A DNA stretch of 51,510 nucleotides from a virus. Below are positions 41,746 to 49,781 of this stretch, one piece after another. Each line of letters opens with the position of its first letter. Position 1 is the first letter of the stretch. The notes under the pieces are model-generated. The model ran no database searches, was not told the origin of the DNA, and worked only from the letters and a program-made list of their open reading frames with translations. The translations under genes and the position numbers were made by a program. The stretch spans positions 1 through 51,510 of IMG/VR virus record IMGVR_UViG_3300007516_000027, one strand, 5' to 3'.

Positions 41746-42819
41746 ATGAAATCAACTAAATTGCTGTTAAATGACCCAAGTTCTTTTTTGAAAAAACAAA
41801 TATCACGTCTAAACTTAATATGTCTACCAGATAGATTTGATAATCTAGTTTGTCTATTTTCTGCATCAAACGAAGGTCGATTCAAATCACAGAATATCAT
41901 TAAGAATTTGGAATTTCTTATTTCATCCAACCATTTACCTGTTGATTTAGTGGCATGGTATACCACACATTTATCATTTGGGAATGCCGTGACTCTAGCG
42001 AAAATGAAGCATTTCTATGGTTCAATTGATGGTATTAAACGTTGGGATATATATCGAAAAAAACAGTCACTGACTAACACCTTCGAATATAAGCAAGAGA
42101 AATACAACATGACTCTAGATGATTTTGGTTCTTATAATCGATCTCGCGCAGTTACACTAGAAAACCAAATTTCTAAGCATGGGCGCATTGATGGTTCTAC
42201 TAAATTTGATGCGTATTGCGTAAAACAGCAGTCAGTTGGGGTCTCTTTAGCTTATTTTGTTGAAAAGTTTGGAGAGACGCGTGGTCTATCTGAGTATAAG
42301 AGAGTGTGCTCTGAGAAGGGCCATACTATGGATAATTTTGTTAGAAAGTATGGGCCCGAGATCGGCCCACTCAAATTCCTAGATACTATCTCAAGAACAA
42401 ATACATTCTATTCTAAAGCAAGCCAGAATATGATAATGTTATTGGAGATAGAATTGCCGCAGCTAAAGGATAAATCATATTACGCAACAAAGGCGGGAGA
42501 ATATGTTGTTTGGTCTAAATTGAATCATAGACCATATTTTTTTGACTATGTGAATACTGAGTATAATATATGTATAGAATATAATGGTGACCACTACCAC
42601 GCCAACCCAAAGATTTATGCACCGAATGATATTCCAACTAAACGTAAGCCGTGGTCTGGTGGACCACAAACTGCACTAGAATTGTGGGAAGCTGACAAAA
42701 GAAAAATTACAGCGTTAAAAGAAGAGCGCGGAATTAGGACTTTAATCGTTTGGGAATCAGATTTCTTAGAAGACCCAAAAAACATAATACAGAAAATAAA
42801 ATATGAACTTAACATTTGA
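41746..42819 (+). CDS. Vsr-like homing endonuclease inside the fractured polymerase gene
   Basis: 357 residues. The C-terminal domain has CIEYNGDHYHANP (276-288; Glu278, Asp282, His283 and His285), then LELWEADKRKITALKEERG and TLIVWESDFLEDP, the layout of the Vsr-related homing endonucleases of phages. The N-terminal two thirds hold repeated modules of about 45 residues (TFEYKQEKYNMTLDDFGSYN, FVEKFGETRG, FVRKYGPEIG) likely to bind DNA. It stands between the two intein halves, in the reported 'fractured gene' arrangement. It overlaps the start of the polymerase C-half by 17 nt. Confidence 0.85.
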   Translation: MKSTKLLLNDPSSFLKKQISRLNLICLPDRFDNLVCLFSASNEGRFKSQNIIKNLEFLISSNHLPVDLVAWYTTHLSFGNAVTLAKMKHFYGSIDGIKRWDIYRKKQSLTNTFEYKQEKYNMTLDDFGSYNRSRAVTLENQISKHGRIDGSTKFDAYCVKQQSVGVSLAYFVEKFGETRGLSEYKRVCSEKGHTMDNFVRKYGPEIGPLKFLDTISRTNTFYSKASQNMIMLLEIELPQLKDKSYYATKAGEYVVWSKLNHRPYFFDYVNTEYNICIEYNGDHYHANPKIYAPNDIPTKRKPWSGGPQTALELWEADKRKITALKEERGIRTLIVWESDFLEDPKNIIQKIKYELNI

Positions 42820-43738
42820 ATCAGATTTCGTTATAGAAGATCTTGGTATCCAGGAAGTAGATGTTTATGATATCGAAGTAGAAAACAATCACAATTTCTT
42901 CGCTAATAATATAGCAGTTCACAATTCCGGATATTTTTGCCTTGACCCGGTTATCAAAAGATATGCACCCACGCAAACCGTTGAACAAAACATCAGGATG
43001 ATTGAAAAGCTTGCAATCGATAAAATGTCGCCTGTGATCAAAGATATCACTAATAGTGTATCGACTAGTTTAAACGTTATTGAAAATACCTTCAACATGA
43101 AGCTTGAAGTCGCTGCATCGCACATGGTACAGCTAGCCATGAAGAAATATTTTCTCCGTGTTTATTCGTCGGAGGGAGTATCATACGCCACACCAAAATT
43201 GAAAATAATGGGGATGGAAATTGTTAAGTCGTCGACGCCAAAAGTTGTGCAGAAAGCTTTGAAAGAGTGTATAGATATTATCTTCGATAGCACAGAAGTA
43301 GAAATGCAAAAGTATATTGCGGGCATCAAAGCAGATTTCATGATTCATAGTGTAGAAGAGATTGCATTTCCGCGTGGCGTATCTAACCTTAAAGAATATA
43401 GTAATGAATCCACGATATACGGATTACGTACACCAATCCACGTTCGTGCCGCCCTACTTCATAACCACCTGCTTAAGAAACTAAAACTCACCAAAAAATA
43501 CGAGATGCTGAAAGAGGGCAACAAAATTCGTTTCATCTATCTTAAAGAACCCAACATTCTGCACGAGAATATCATTGGTTGGTCTGTTGACGGAAAATTA
43601 CCAACTGAGTTTGGATTGCACAAGTATATCGATTTCGATCTTCAATTCGAAAAGGTGTTCCTTGCAGCAGTTGAGCTAATGATTTCGCCAATGGGGTGGA
43701 AAACAGAATTTAAGAACGATCTTTCTGAATTTTTCTAG
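42803..43738 (+). CDS. 43: DNA polymerase gp43, C-terminal part with C-terminal split-intein half
   Basis: 311 residues. The first 41 are an intein C-half: VYDIEVENNHNFFANNIAVHN, with block F and the terminal His-Asn. The polymerase resumes with Ser42 (SGYFCLDPVIKRYAP) at 42926, which is the usual +1 residue and completes motif C as YADTD-S. The rest is the thumb region of T4-like polymerase, including GWSVDGKLP. It ends LSEFF, a clamp-binding tail like those of T4-type polymerases. Both halves of the active site are needed after splicing. Confidence 0.93.
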   Translation: MNLTFESDFVIEDLGIQEVDVYDIEVENNHNFFANNIAVHNSGYFCLDPVIKRYAPTQTVEQNIRMIEKLAIDKMSPVIKDITNSVSTSLNVIENTFNMKLEVAASHMVQLAMKKYFLRVYSSEGVSYATPKLKIMGMEIVKSSTPKVVQKALKECIDIIFDSTEVEMQKYIAGIKADFMIHSVEEIAFPRGVSNLKEYSNESTIYGLRTPIHVRAALLHNHLLKKLKLTKKYEMLKEGNKIRFIYLKEPNILHENIIGWSVDGKLPTEFGLHKYIDFDLQFEKVFLAAVELMISPMGWKTEFKNDLSEFF

Positions 43739-43771
43739 TTTATTACTAGTTCTCGGAAATCGGTATATAAT
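43738..43771 (+). promoter_or_regulatory. Class B promoter (GTTTATTA, 28 nt, TATAAT) for uvsX
   Basis: GTTTATTACT at 43738, overlapping the gene 43 stop, exactly 28 nt before TATAAT (43766-43771). uvsX starts at 43790 behind AAAGGAAACT. Confidence 0.78.
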
Positions 43772-43789
43772 TAAATAACAAAGGAAACT

Positions 43790-44875
43790 ATGGCTACTAA
43801 AACACTCACTGCTACAAATTCGCTAATGGATCGTCTTCGTCGGACTTCTACAATTTCTGATACAGAAATTCTGTCGTCGTCAAAATATTTTACAAAGAAA
43901 GATATGATTACGACGCCTGTTCCCGCGCTGAACATCGCTCTTTCGGGTGACTGGGAGGGCGGTTTCTGCCCAGGTCTGACACTTTTCGCGGGTCCATCCA
44001 AGCACTTCAAATCATTATTTTCATTAGTGTTAGCAAAATCCTATCTTGACAAGTATCCCGATGCTGTTTTAATTTTTTACGACTGCGAATTCGGCACCCC
44101 AGCTTCTTACTTCAACTCGTTGGGCATTGATATGACCCGCGTGCTCCATACCCCAATAATGAATATGGAAGATTTCAAATTCGATGTGATGAAACAGCTA
44201 GAGGGTCTTACACGAGGTGAGCATGTTATCTTCGTAGTCGATTCAACTGGAAATATGTCGTCCAAAAAGGAAATGGAAGACGCGATTGAAGGTAAATCGG
44301 TACAAGATATGTCTCGCGCAAAGCAGATGAAGTCTATCTTTCGTATGATCACACCCTACCTGCACAAACTTGATGTTCCAATGATAGCGGTTGCGCATGT
44401 ATATATGACTCAGGAAATGTTTTCGAAGCCAATCGTCTCGGGTGGTACAGGTATCTATCTTAGCTCTGATACAATCTTTATCGTGGGTCGTCAACAGCAA
44501 AAAGATGGTACCGAGCTCATCGGCTTTAACTTTGTACTTAATGTAGAAAAGTCTAGATATAGTCGCGAAAAAACTAAAATCTTTATTCAGGTTACTCACG
44601 AGGGCGGCATCAATAAATGGTCTGGTCTACTTGATATGGCTCTGGAATCGGGTCACGTCATCAAGCCACAGAATGCTCGATATTCTAGAGTTAACATGGA
44701 TACTGGCGAAATCGAAATTACAAAATACAAAGAAGTAGATACCAACAACGCGATATTTTGGAATCCAATCTTGGCATCATCATCCTTCAAAGAATGGGTA
44801 GGCGACAAGTATAAAGTTTCGAGCGGCACAATGTTAACTGATGAAAGCATTGACGCTGAACTGGCGGCCGACTAA
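43790..44875 (+). CDS. uvsX: Recombinase UvsX (RecA-like)
   Basis: 361 residues (T4 UvsX is 391). Walker A GPSKHFKS (68-75), then VLIFYDCEFGTP with the catalytic Glu, and Walker B VIFVVDSTGNM. C-terminal acidic tail DESIDAELAAD. It forms filaments on single-stranded DNA with the help of UvsY and starts recombination-dependent replication. Class B promoter directly upstream. Confidence 0.95.
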   Translation: MATKTLTATNSLMDRLRRTSTISDTEILSSSKYFTKKDMITTPVPALNIALSGDWEGGFCPGLTLFAGPSKHFKSLFSLVLAKSYLDKYPDAVLIFYDCEFGTPASYFNSLGIDMTRVLHTPIMNMEDFKFDVMKQLEGLTRGEHVIFVVDSTGNMSSKKEMEDAIEGKSVQDMSRAKQMKSIFRMITPYLHKLDVPMIAVAHVYMTQEMFSKPIVSGGTGIYLSSDTIFIVGRQQQKDGTELIGFNFVLNVEKSRYSREKTKIFIQVTHEGGINKWSGLLDMALESGHVIKPQNARYSRVNMDTGEIEITKYKEVDTNNAIFWNPILASSSFKEWVGDKYKVSSGTMLTDESIDAELAAD

Positions 44876-45078
44876 TGAACCTAAAAACATTAGAACAACA
44901 CAATCATCAGCGCGAAGATATGTACTCGCGGCTAAACACTTACCCACAGAAAAATGGGATAGCTTGCTCAGTATGTAGAGAAGAGTTGAACGACCTAGAC
45001 GGCATGGTGCTGACCTCAAACCCACCAAGGAATATTGGTTGCCCATCGTGTGCGTATCACGGATACAGAGTAGCCTAA
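44875..45078 (+). CDS. Small zinc-finger-like protein
   Basis: 67 residues, start overlapping the uvsX stop. ACSVCREEL and GCPSCAYHGY give two CxxC pairs about 30 residues apart, fit to bind one zinc ion. N-terminal part is charged and helical. Function unknown; possibly a nucleic-acid or protein-binding accessory of uvsX. Confidence 0.6.
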   Translation: MNLKTLEQHNHQREDMYSRLNTYPQKNGIACSVCREELNDLDGMVLTSNPPRNIGCPSCAYHGYRVA

Positions 45079-45094
45079 TGAATGGGATCGTATA

Positions 45095-45328
45095 ATGAAA
45101 TTAACACCTACCCCGTCATGCTGGTGCCATAAGTGTAATGAGGGTGTAATGGTCGGTTACATACCGTATGCAATGACTCTGATGATTCTCTGTCCGTTAT
45201 GTGGCAATAAACGGTGCCCACACGCAAACGATCATGATAATGCTTGCACCGCTAGCAATATACCAGGACAATTGGGTAGCGCATACCCGGCAAGCTTAAA
45301 TCACAAATTTACAGAGAGAATAACATGA
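45095..45328 (+). CDS. Small zinc-ribbon-like protein
   Basis: 77 residues. WCHKCNEG and LCPLCGNKRCPH supply two CxxC pairs plus Cys and His, a likely zinc ribbon. A hydrophobic stretch separates them. No ribosome site of note. Overlaps the next start by 4 nt. Similar to the preceding small protein in style but not clearly a duplicate. Confidence 0.6.
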   Translation: MKLTPTPSCWCHKCNEGVMVGYIPYAMTLMILCPLCGNKRCPHANDHDNACTASNIPGQLGSAYPASLNHKFTERIT

Positions 45329-45855
45329 AACTAACAACACAAGACGTCTCCGTAATTTATAATGAAGATAATGACGGTATCATCACCATTAACTCGGGCA
45401 ACTTTGATGGTATTTCATTTAAATACGGAAAGGTGTCTGTCGATACAGATCCAAATACAAATGAACCTTGCATGAGCTTTGGCTACCAGATAGTTTCTAT
45501 CGATCAGCCCAACGACTTGCTTGAGTTCCAGGATAGCATCGCTCATCTATTGCACGAGATGATACTCGAGCAAATCGGCTCCGGCGAACTTCAGTATCAT
45601 GGCGGCACTGATGTTGGGCTCGAAGAAGTAAATGAACTTATCGCCGAAGCTAAAGGCTCTCGTGCTTCTAAACTTGCATCTGAAACACGCGCCTTTGAAG
45701 AAGCTAATCCACGCAACGCTGCTCAGGATCTCATAGCTAATTTAGGGCGACCCGCGGGCGAGATGAAGGGTAGACCGACCGAAGATGCGCTGAGTTTTCT
45801 AGATAGGCTTGCCGCTGAGGGTACGGCGGCGATGCCAAAGGATATTCTTCGATAA
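45325..45855 (+). CDS. Acidic protein of unknown function
   Basis: 176 residues. N-terminal half beta-rich (IITINSGNFDGISFKYGKVSV), C-terminal half helical with acidic and Ala/Gly-rich stretches (LIAEAKGSRASKLASET). No motif recognised. It is translationally coupled to the zinc-ribbon gene and followed by the helicase promoter. Confidence 0.55.
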   Translation: MKLTTQDVSVIYNEDNDGIITINSGNFDGISFKYGKVSVDTDPNTNEPCMSFGYQIVSIDQPNDLLEFQDSIAHLLHEMILEQIGSGELQYHGGTDVGLEEVNELIAEAKGSRASKLASETRAFEEANPRNAAQDLIANLGRPAGEMKGRPTEDALSFLDRLAAEGTAAMPKDILR

Positions 45856-45888
45856 ATTATTTCATCTTTATTAAGTGCGGTGTATAAT
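45855..45888 (+). promoter_or_regulatory. Class B promoter (AATTATTTC, 28 nt, TATAAT) for gene 41
   Basis: AATTATTTCA at 45855, overlapping the upstream stop, exactly 28 nt before TATAAT (45883-45888). The upstream box differs from GTTTATTTC at two positions. Confidence 0.65.
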
Positions 45889-45905
45889 GGATAAACAGGG
45901 TGAAT

Positions 45906-47276
45906 ATGACAGTGAAGATCGAGGGGACAATTTTAGCAAATCTGCTAATAAATGAAACATTTAGTAGGATCGTAATTCCTTTTCTAAAGCCAGAATATTT
46001 TCAAGACAAAGCTGAAGCAACTATTCTCACGATAGTCTCGGACTTCTTTAATAAGCACAATCGGGCTATCACAAAAGAAATTTTAAACCTGGAACTAAAA
46101 TCTAATAAAGAATTATCCGACACCGAGATTGATACCGCATATGAGAAGGTTTCGGCATTTTCGAGCACCCAGACTGATATAGATTGGTTGTTACCAGCCG
46201 CCGAGGAGTTCTGCAAAAAACGCTCTGTATATCTAGGGATCATGGAATCCATCATGATTCTCGACGGGAAATCTATTCTTACTGAAGATGCTATCCCAAA
46301 ACTACTTCAGGAGGCGATTTCCGTTAACTTCGACTCTAGCGTTGGGCATAACTATCTTGGCGATGCAGATTCTCGTTTCAATCAATACACCATGAAGGAA
46401 GATAAAATCTCGTTCGGTATTCTAGAACTCGATGGTATTACAAAGGGCGGTATGGGTAAGAAAACTCTTACCTCTGTCGGCGCCCAGTCGGGTGGTGGTA
46501 AGTCAATCTTTATGACGAATACTGCGGCGCATGCGTTAAAGATAGGTAAGAACGTTCTGTATATCACTATGGAGATGTCAGAAATCCGTATTTCCGAACG
46601 TGTGGACGCAAATCTAATGAACATACAACTTGATTCTATCAAGGGTATGAAAAAAGAGAGTTATATGTCAAAGATCGAAAATATCTCGGCTAAAACTCAC
46701 GGTAAGTTGTATGTTAAGGAATATCCTACTGGTGCTGCTCATTCTAGCCACTTTCGGGGTTTGCTTGATGAGTTAAAAACTAAACAGAATTTTATTCCAG
46801 ACTTGCTTATCATCGATTATCTCGGAATCTGCTCATCGGCTAGAATAAAGATGGGTGGAAGTACCAACACCAACACCTTCATTAAAACTATCGCCGAAGA
46901 ACTTCGTTCATTGGCTATCGAGAATGATATTCCCGTGCTTACGGGTCATCAATTGAACCGAGGCGGCTTCGATAATTCGGATGTATCGCTAACGGATACT
47001 GCGGATTCTATTGGATTGATCATGAGTCTCGATATGGCATTCGCTATTATAGCCACAGAAGAGTTGAACGCGATGAACCAAGTAATTATTAAGATGTTGA
47101 AAAATCGATATGGTGGGCTTGATAAGTTTGTCTGCGGTTTAGATAAGACTAAAATGACGTTTTATCCGCTTGAAGCATCTGCTCAAACTCTATCTAAACC
47201 TGCAGTATCAGCTGTAATGCCACAACGACTTGCTTCAGTTGCTACATCCAAGTTCAATGGTTTTAAAATGTCATAA
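45906..47276 (+). CDS. 41: Replicative helicase gp41 (DnaB-like)
   Basis: 456 residues (T4 gp41 is 475) from the ATG at 45906, 5 nt after CAGGG; an in-frame GTG at 45900 is the alternative. N-terminal helical domain, then a RecA-like DnaB core with Walker A GAQSGGGKS (192-200), ITMEMSEIRISER, Walker B LLIIDYLGIC and the conserved TGHQLNRGG. It unwinds the fork ahead of gp43. No primase (gp61) is seen in the window. Confidence 0.94.
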   Translation: MTVKIEGTILANLLINETFSRIVIPFLKPEYFQDKAEATILTIVSDFFNKHNRAITKEILNLELKSNKELSDTEIDTAYEKVSAFSSTQTDIDWLLPAAEEFCKKRSVYLGIMESIMILDGKSILTEDAIPKLLQEAISVNFDSSVGHNYLGDADSRFNQYTMKEDKISFGILELDGITKGGMGKKTLTSVGAQSGGGKSIFMTNTAAHALKIGKNVLYITMEMSEIRISERVDANLMNIQLDSIKGMKKESYMSKIENISAKTHGKLYVKEYPTGAAHSSHFRGLLDELKTKQNFIPDLLIIDYLGICSSARIKMGGSTNTNTFIKTIAEELRSLAIENDIPVLTGHQLNRGGFDNSDVSLTDTADSIGLIMSLDMAFAIIATEELNAMNQVIIKMLKNRYGGLDKFVCGLDKTKMTFYPLEASAQTLSKPAVSAVMPQRLASVATSKFNGFKMS

Positions 47277-47300
47277 ATAAATAATATTTTGGAAACTAAT

Positions 47301-48398
47301 ATGAATACTAAAATTATTATTTTTGGTTCTGGTCAAATCGGTTCTGCTTGCAGAAAATTTATCTACGACCTCTTTTTTGAAAAAGATGGTGCTGCTGCTA
47401 TAACTAGATTTCAGACTTGGGATAAACTATCTCTGATTCCTGAACACGCAATAGATTTTGATACTATGACCACAGCTCAGATCACTGAAAAGCTGGTCAG
47501 TGTTGGCGCGACTCATGTTATTGTCGCACTCCCATTTAACTATAATGAAACTATTGCATGCGCCGCAGTCGCCGCTAATTGTCACTATATCGATTTCACA
47601 GAAGATGATGTTGTCGCCGATACTGTTCAGACTATCTATAAGGATAGCGGTTTAACTTGCGCAGTGAAATGCGGTCTCGCGCCAGGTTTCATTAACTATT
47701 TGGGTCACAAGCTCGTTAAGGATATTATCGGTACCGATCTAATGCCAGGCGTGTGTTCCAATCTAATGATTAGCGTTGGAGCACTTCCCCGCAACGTAAA
47801 CGGTGCAGGCGCTAAACTATATAATCTATCATGGTCCGTTGATGGTCTAGTCAATGAGTTCATTCGTCCTTGCCGAGTTCGCGCCCATGGTATTGAAAAA
47901 ACGTATGCTCCACTTACGGGATTGGAAACAGTTTATGCTGATGGTATACAATATGAAGCAGCATACACCTCGGGTGGTATTGGTTCTCTAGTTAAAGAAC
48001 TAAAACATGTTGCAAACGTTGCCTATAAAACTCTTCGTTATCCAACTCACTATAACTATATTCTCAATGCTGTTTCGAGAAATAGCGGTATATTTAAAGA
48101 TATTAAGGCAGAATTTCTAAGGGTGTTCCCATTCAATACCGATGACGTGATAGTCGTTTATGCCGAAGCCAAGGGTGTCGACGGTACCGGCAGATATGTT
48201 AGAAAATCTTTCTCGGCTCACTATGTGGGCACCGCCGGTTTATCCGCGATTCAATCAACGACAGCTGGCTCGGGTGTCGCTGTTTTAGAACTGATGCTTG
48301 ATAATAAACTTTCTGGTATCATTAATCACGCCGATATTTCTCTGGATATGTTTTTGGGAACAAAGTCGGCTAATGCATCTTATATCAAAAGGAACTAA
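47301..48398 (+). CDS. Saccharopine-dehydrogenase-like oxidoreductase
   Basis: 365 residues from the ATG at 47301 behind TTGGAAACT. Rossmann fold start IIIFGSGQIGSACRKF (GxGxxG at 9-14), then HVIVALPFNYN and CHYIDFTEDD, followed by KCGLAPGFINYLGHKLV, the hallmark of saccharopine dehydrogenase, lysine dehydrogenase and carboxynorspermidine synthase relatives. It is complete with the C-terminal half. It would act on an amino-acid or polyamine-like substrate with NAD(P). A metabolic gene inside a replication operon of a phage is noteworthy. Exact substrate unknown. Confidence 0.82.
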   Translation: MNTKIIIFGSGQIGSACRKFIYDLFFEKDGAAAITRFQTWDKLSLIPEHAIDFDTMTTAQITEKLVSVGATHVIVALPFNYNETIACAAVAANCHYIDFTEDDVVADTVQTIYKDSGLTCAVKCGLAPGFINYLGHKLVKDIIGTDLMPGVCSNLMISVGALPRNVNGAGAKLYNLSWSVDGLVNEFIRPCRVRAHGIEKTYAPLTGLETVYADGIQYEAAYTSGGIGSLVKELKHVANVAYKTLRYPTHYNYILNAVSRNSGIFKDIKAEFLRVFPFNTDDVIVVYAEAKGVDGTGRYVRKSFSAHYVGTAGLSAIQSTTAGSGVAVLELMLDNKLSGIINHADISLDMFLGTKSANASYIKRN

Positions 48399-48399
48399 A

Positions 48400-48573
48400 A
48401 TGAAAAATGAAATTTTTAAACATTTTGTTGAAGCGGAAATTCCCCCAAAACTAGTCTTCGTGTCGTTTGATGGTGAGGTTCGGAGTCTTATTCTAGCAGA
48501 ATGCGCCGATTACAACTATACACCGGCCGGGTTTGATTACGCTCTAGATATTCCGATGGTCGTAAAGATCTAA
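48400..48573 (+). CDS. Small protein of unknown function
   Basis: 57 residues from the ATG at 48400, right after the dehydrogenase stop and behind AAAAGGAACTAAA. Sequence MKNEIFKHFVEAEIPPKLVFVSFDGEV, mixed, no motif. Probably translated together with the dehydrogenase. Confidence 0.6.
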   Translation: MKNEIFKHFVEAEIPPKLVFVSFDGEVRSLILAECADYNYTPAGFDYALDIPMVVKI

Positions 48574-48574
48574 T

Positions 48575-48940
48575 ATGGTAGATACAATTCCAAACTGGAA
48601 TTCGTTTGGTATTTCTGGGTACCCTGTTATTTCTCTATGGAAACTCAAAGATGAATACGTCTGTAATATAGGTTTCTTTCTAGATGATGGAGTAGATCGT
48701 ACAGGTACCGATCAAGAACTAAATGTAAGTATCAATCTTCCATACTCTGGAACCGATCGTTTTGAAGTCGCCATGGACGCAGCTCGTTCTCTAGCGGCGC
48801 TTTTTGGAGCTGTTAGTGATAGCGTCTTTGTGATAGATCCCAACACAGGTGATACAATCGACGCCGAATCATTCAAGCTTTCAGATCTGGCAGAAGATGA
48901 TGAATCGGATCCTACAGACCCACCAAGATTTCTTCACTGA
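48575..48940 (+). CDS. Protein of unknown function
   Basis: 121 residues, one base after the previous stop. Beta-rich (YPVISLWKLKDEYVCNIGFFLDD) with an acidic C-terminus (LAEDDESDPTDPPRF). The stretch FEVAMDAARSLAALFG echoes IAIAMDSARSVYG in the small protein encoded at 35570, so both may be one family. Function unknown. Confidence 0.55.
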   Translation: MVDTIPNWNSFGISGYPVISLWKLKDEYVCNIGFFLDDGVDRTGTDQELNVSINLPYSGTDRFEVAMDAARSLAALFGAVSDSVFVIDPNTGDTIDAESFKLSDLAEDDESDPTDPPRFLH

Positions 48941-49077
48941 TGAAACCAAAAATCAAGAACGGTTCATGCTGGTGCAAACTCAGTCCCACGGGAAATTGCA
49001 TCGGCTGGCACTCACTTACAAAAGTCGAGTTGGCAGCTGCCCAACTCAAGTGGAAGTTAGAGAAGAAGTTGTACTAG
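48940..49077 (+). CDS. Small cysteine-containing basic protein
   Basis: 45 residues, start overlapping the previous stop (TGATG). NGSCWCKLSPTGNCIGWHSL has three Cys and a His, possibly a tiny metal-binding site, followed by a basic helix KWKLEKK. The stop overlaps a class A promoter. Function unknown. Confidence 0.5.
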   Translation: MKPKIKNGSCWCKLSPTGNCIGWHSLTKVELAAAQLKWKLEKKLY

Positions 49078-49106
49078 TTTACTTTTATTATAGTTTGTGT
49101 TATAAT
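49077..49106 (+). promoter_or_regulatory. Class A promoter (GTTTACTTTTATT, 24 nt, TATAAT)
   Basis: GTTTAC at 49077-49082, 24 nt before TATAAT (49101-49106), with the same ACTTTTATT and GTGT as at 30819 and 33018. A TATAAATA late box (49129-49136) follows, so the downstream ORF has both kinds. Confidence 0.78.
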
Positions 49107-49146
49107 AAATTCTTACCAACCAAAGTGTTATAAATAAGGAAACTAA

Positions 49147-49284
49147 ATGTAGACAGACGACCAGATTGAAGAAAAAGTTGCTGAAATTATCGCGGCAGCT
49201 CACGCCCAAGGTATCGACGAAGAGGATATGGATGAGCTGATCGAAGATGAACTAGCTAAATTTGGCGCATCTTACTTTAAGTAA
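49147..49284 (+). pseudogene. Small acidic ORF with a TAG at codon 2
   Basis: After TATAAATA and AAGGAAACTAA comes ATG-TAG-ACA-GAC, then an open frame of 43 codons rich in Asp, Glu and Ala (EEKVAEIIAAAHAQGIDEEDM) ending FGASYFK. The frame looks coding but the second codon is an amber stop, and there is no in-frame ATG until the middle. TAG is a normal stop elsewhere in this genome, so it is not generally recoded. Options: nonsense mutation (AAG to TAG), host amber suppression, or a start-stop regulatory element. Confidence 0.5.
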
Positions 49285-49313
49285 AGTAGGCGCGACGAGC
49301 CGCATGGCGGCCG

Positions 49314-49385
49314 TCATATGAAATACGACTCGCTGCCGCTTGGGCAATCCGCAAGGATAACCAATGGAAATCGTATTTCATATGA
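49314..49385. repeat. Long inverted repeat E0 (14-nt perfect arms)
   Basis: CATATGAAATACGA (49315-49328) and TCGTATTTCATATG (49371-49384) are perfect reverse complements, extendable by one T-A pair on the outside. They enclose 42 nt containing CGCTTGGGCAATCCGCAAGG. No ORF inside. First of a series of such elements in this region. Confidence 0.65.
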
Positions 49386-49396
49386 TTGAAAGTTTA

Positions 49397-49426
49397 TTTT
49401 ACTTTTATTGAAAGTCGTGATATAAT
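49397..49426 (+). promoter_or_regulatory. Class A promoter (TTTTACTTTTATT, 24 nt, TATAAT) before the RNA region
   Basis: TTTTACTTTTATT starts at 49397, 24 nt before TATAAT (49421-49426). No ORF of note follows at once; the first structure downstream is element E1. It is the last early-type promoter before the tRNA array, though a terminator lies between. Confidence 0.7.
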
Positions 49427-49445
49427 AGCTTATGAAATGAAAATT

Positions 49446-49546
49446 GTTTGAAGGATAAAGGTCTGTAACCCGGGTTTAAGTATCCGTAAGTTCAAAATCA
49501 CTGGAATAGTCGCCCGGCACCAGCAACCCCAGTGTATCCTTCAAAC
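49446..49546 (+). ncRNA. Structured RNA candidate E1 closed by a 12-bp stem
   Basis: GTTTGAAGGATA (49446-49457) pairs perfectly with TATCCTTCAAAC (49535-49546). Inside are AACCCGGGTT and a second stem CACTGG/CCAGTG (49499-49504 and 49528-49533) enclosing CGCCCGGC. It begins about 13 nt after the expected start of the class A promoter. No known RNA family is recognised. Confidence 0.5.
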
Positions 49547-49573
49547 GGTTTTTGAAAACCCGATTTTTAGATG

Positions 49574-49581
49574 TATAAATA
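49574..49581 (+). promoter_or_regulatory. T4-type late promoter TATAAATA
   Basis: Exact TATAAATA 33 nt before the small ORF at 49614, between element E1 and that ORF. Confidence 0.7.
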
Positions 49582-49613
49582 GATAGTAACAAAGAAATTT
49601 TAGATAGAAACGT

Positions 49614-49760
49614 ATGAAAACTAACTCGAAACACAGACAGAACTTATGGTTGGCTATATGCCGTCCGAGTTTTGATATGGTCGGCTCTGAGCTGATTACT
49701 GTGTCGCCGCAGATTACGCTCAATGCACACGAATATACAACCGGGGTTCCGGGTATTTGA
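49614..49760 (+). CDS. Small late protein of unknown function
   Basis: 48 residues (MKTNSKHRQNLWLAICRPSFD...), behind a late promoter but with only a weak ribosome site (AGATAGAAACGT). Followed by a strong terminator at 49782. No family recognised. The coherent length and promoter-terminator framing make it a plausible small gene. Confidence 0.45.
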   Translation: MKTNSKHRQNLWLAICRPSFDMVGSELITVSPQITLNAHEYTTGVPGI

Positions 49761-49781
49761 ATAGATTTAACGATCATTTTC

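Noticed and set aside
49147-49284. Genome-wide recoding of TAG
   Set aside because: Several well-defined genes end in TAG (for example 23 and 48940-49077), and no tRNA with a CUA anticodon is present in the readable array; the TAG anticodon found reads leucine codons.
49446-49546. Twister or pistol ribozyme in E1
   Set aside because: A CCCGGG segment is reminiscent, but the required conserved loops and pairing could not be placed.
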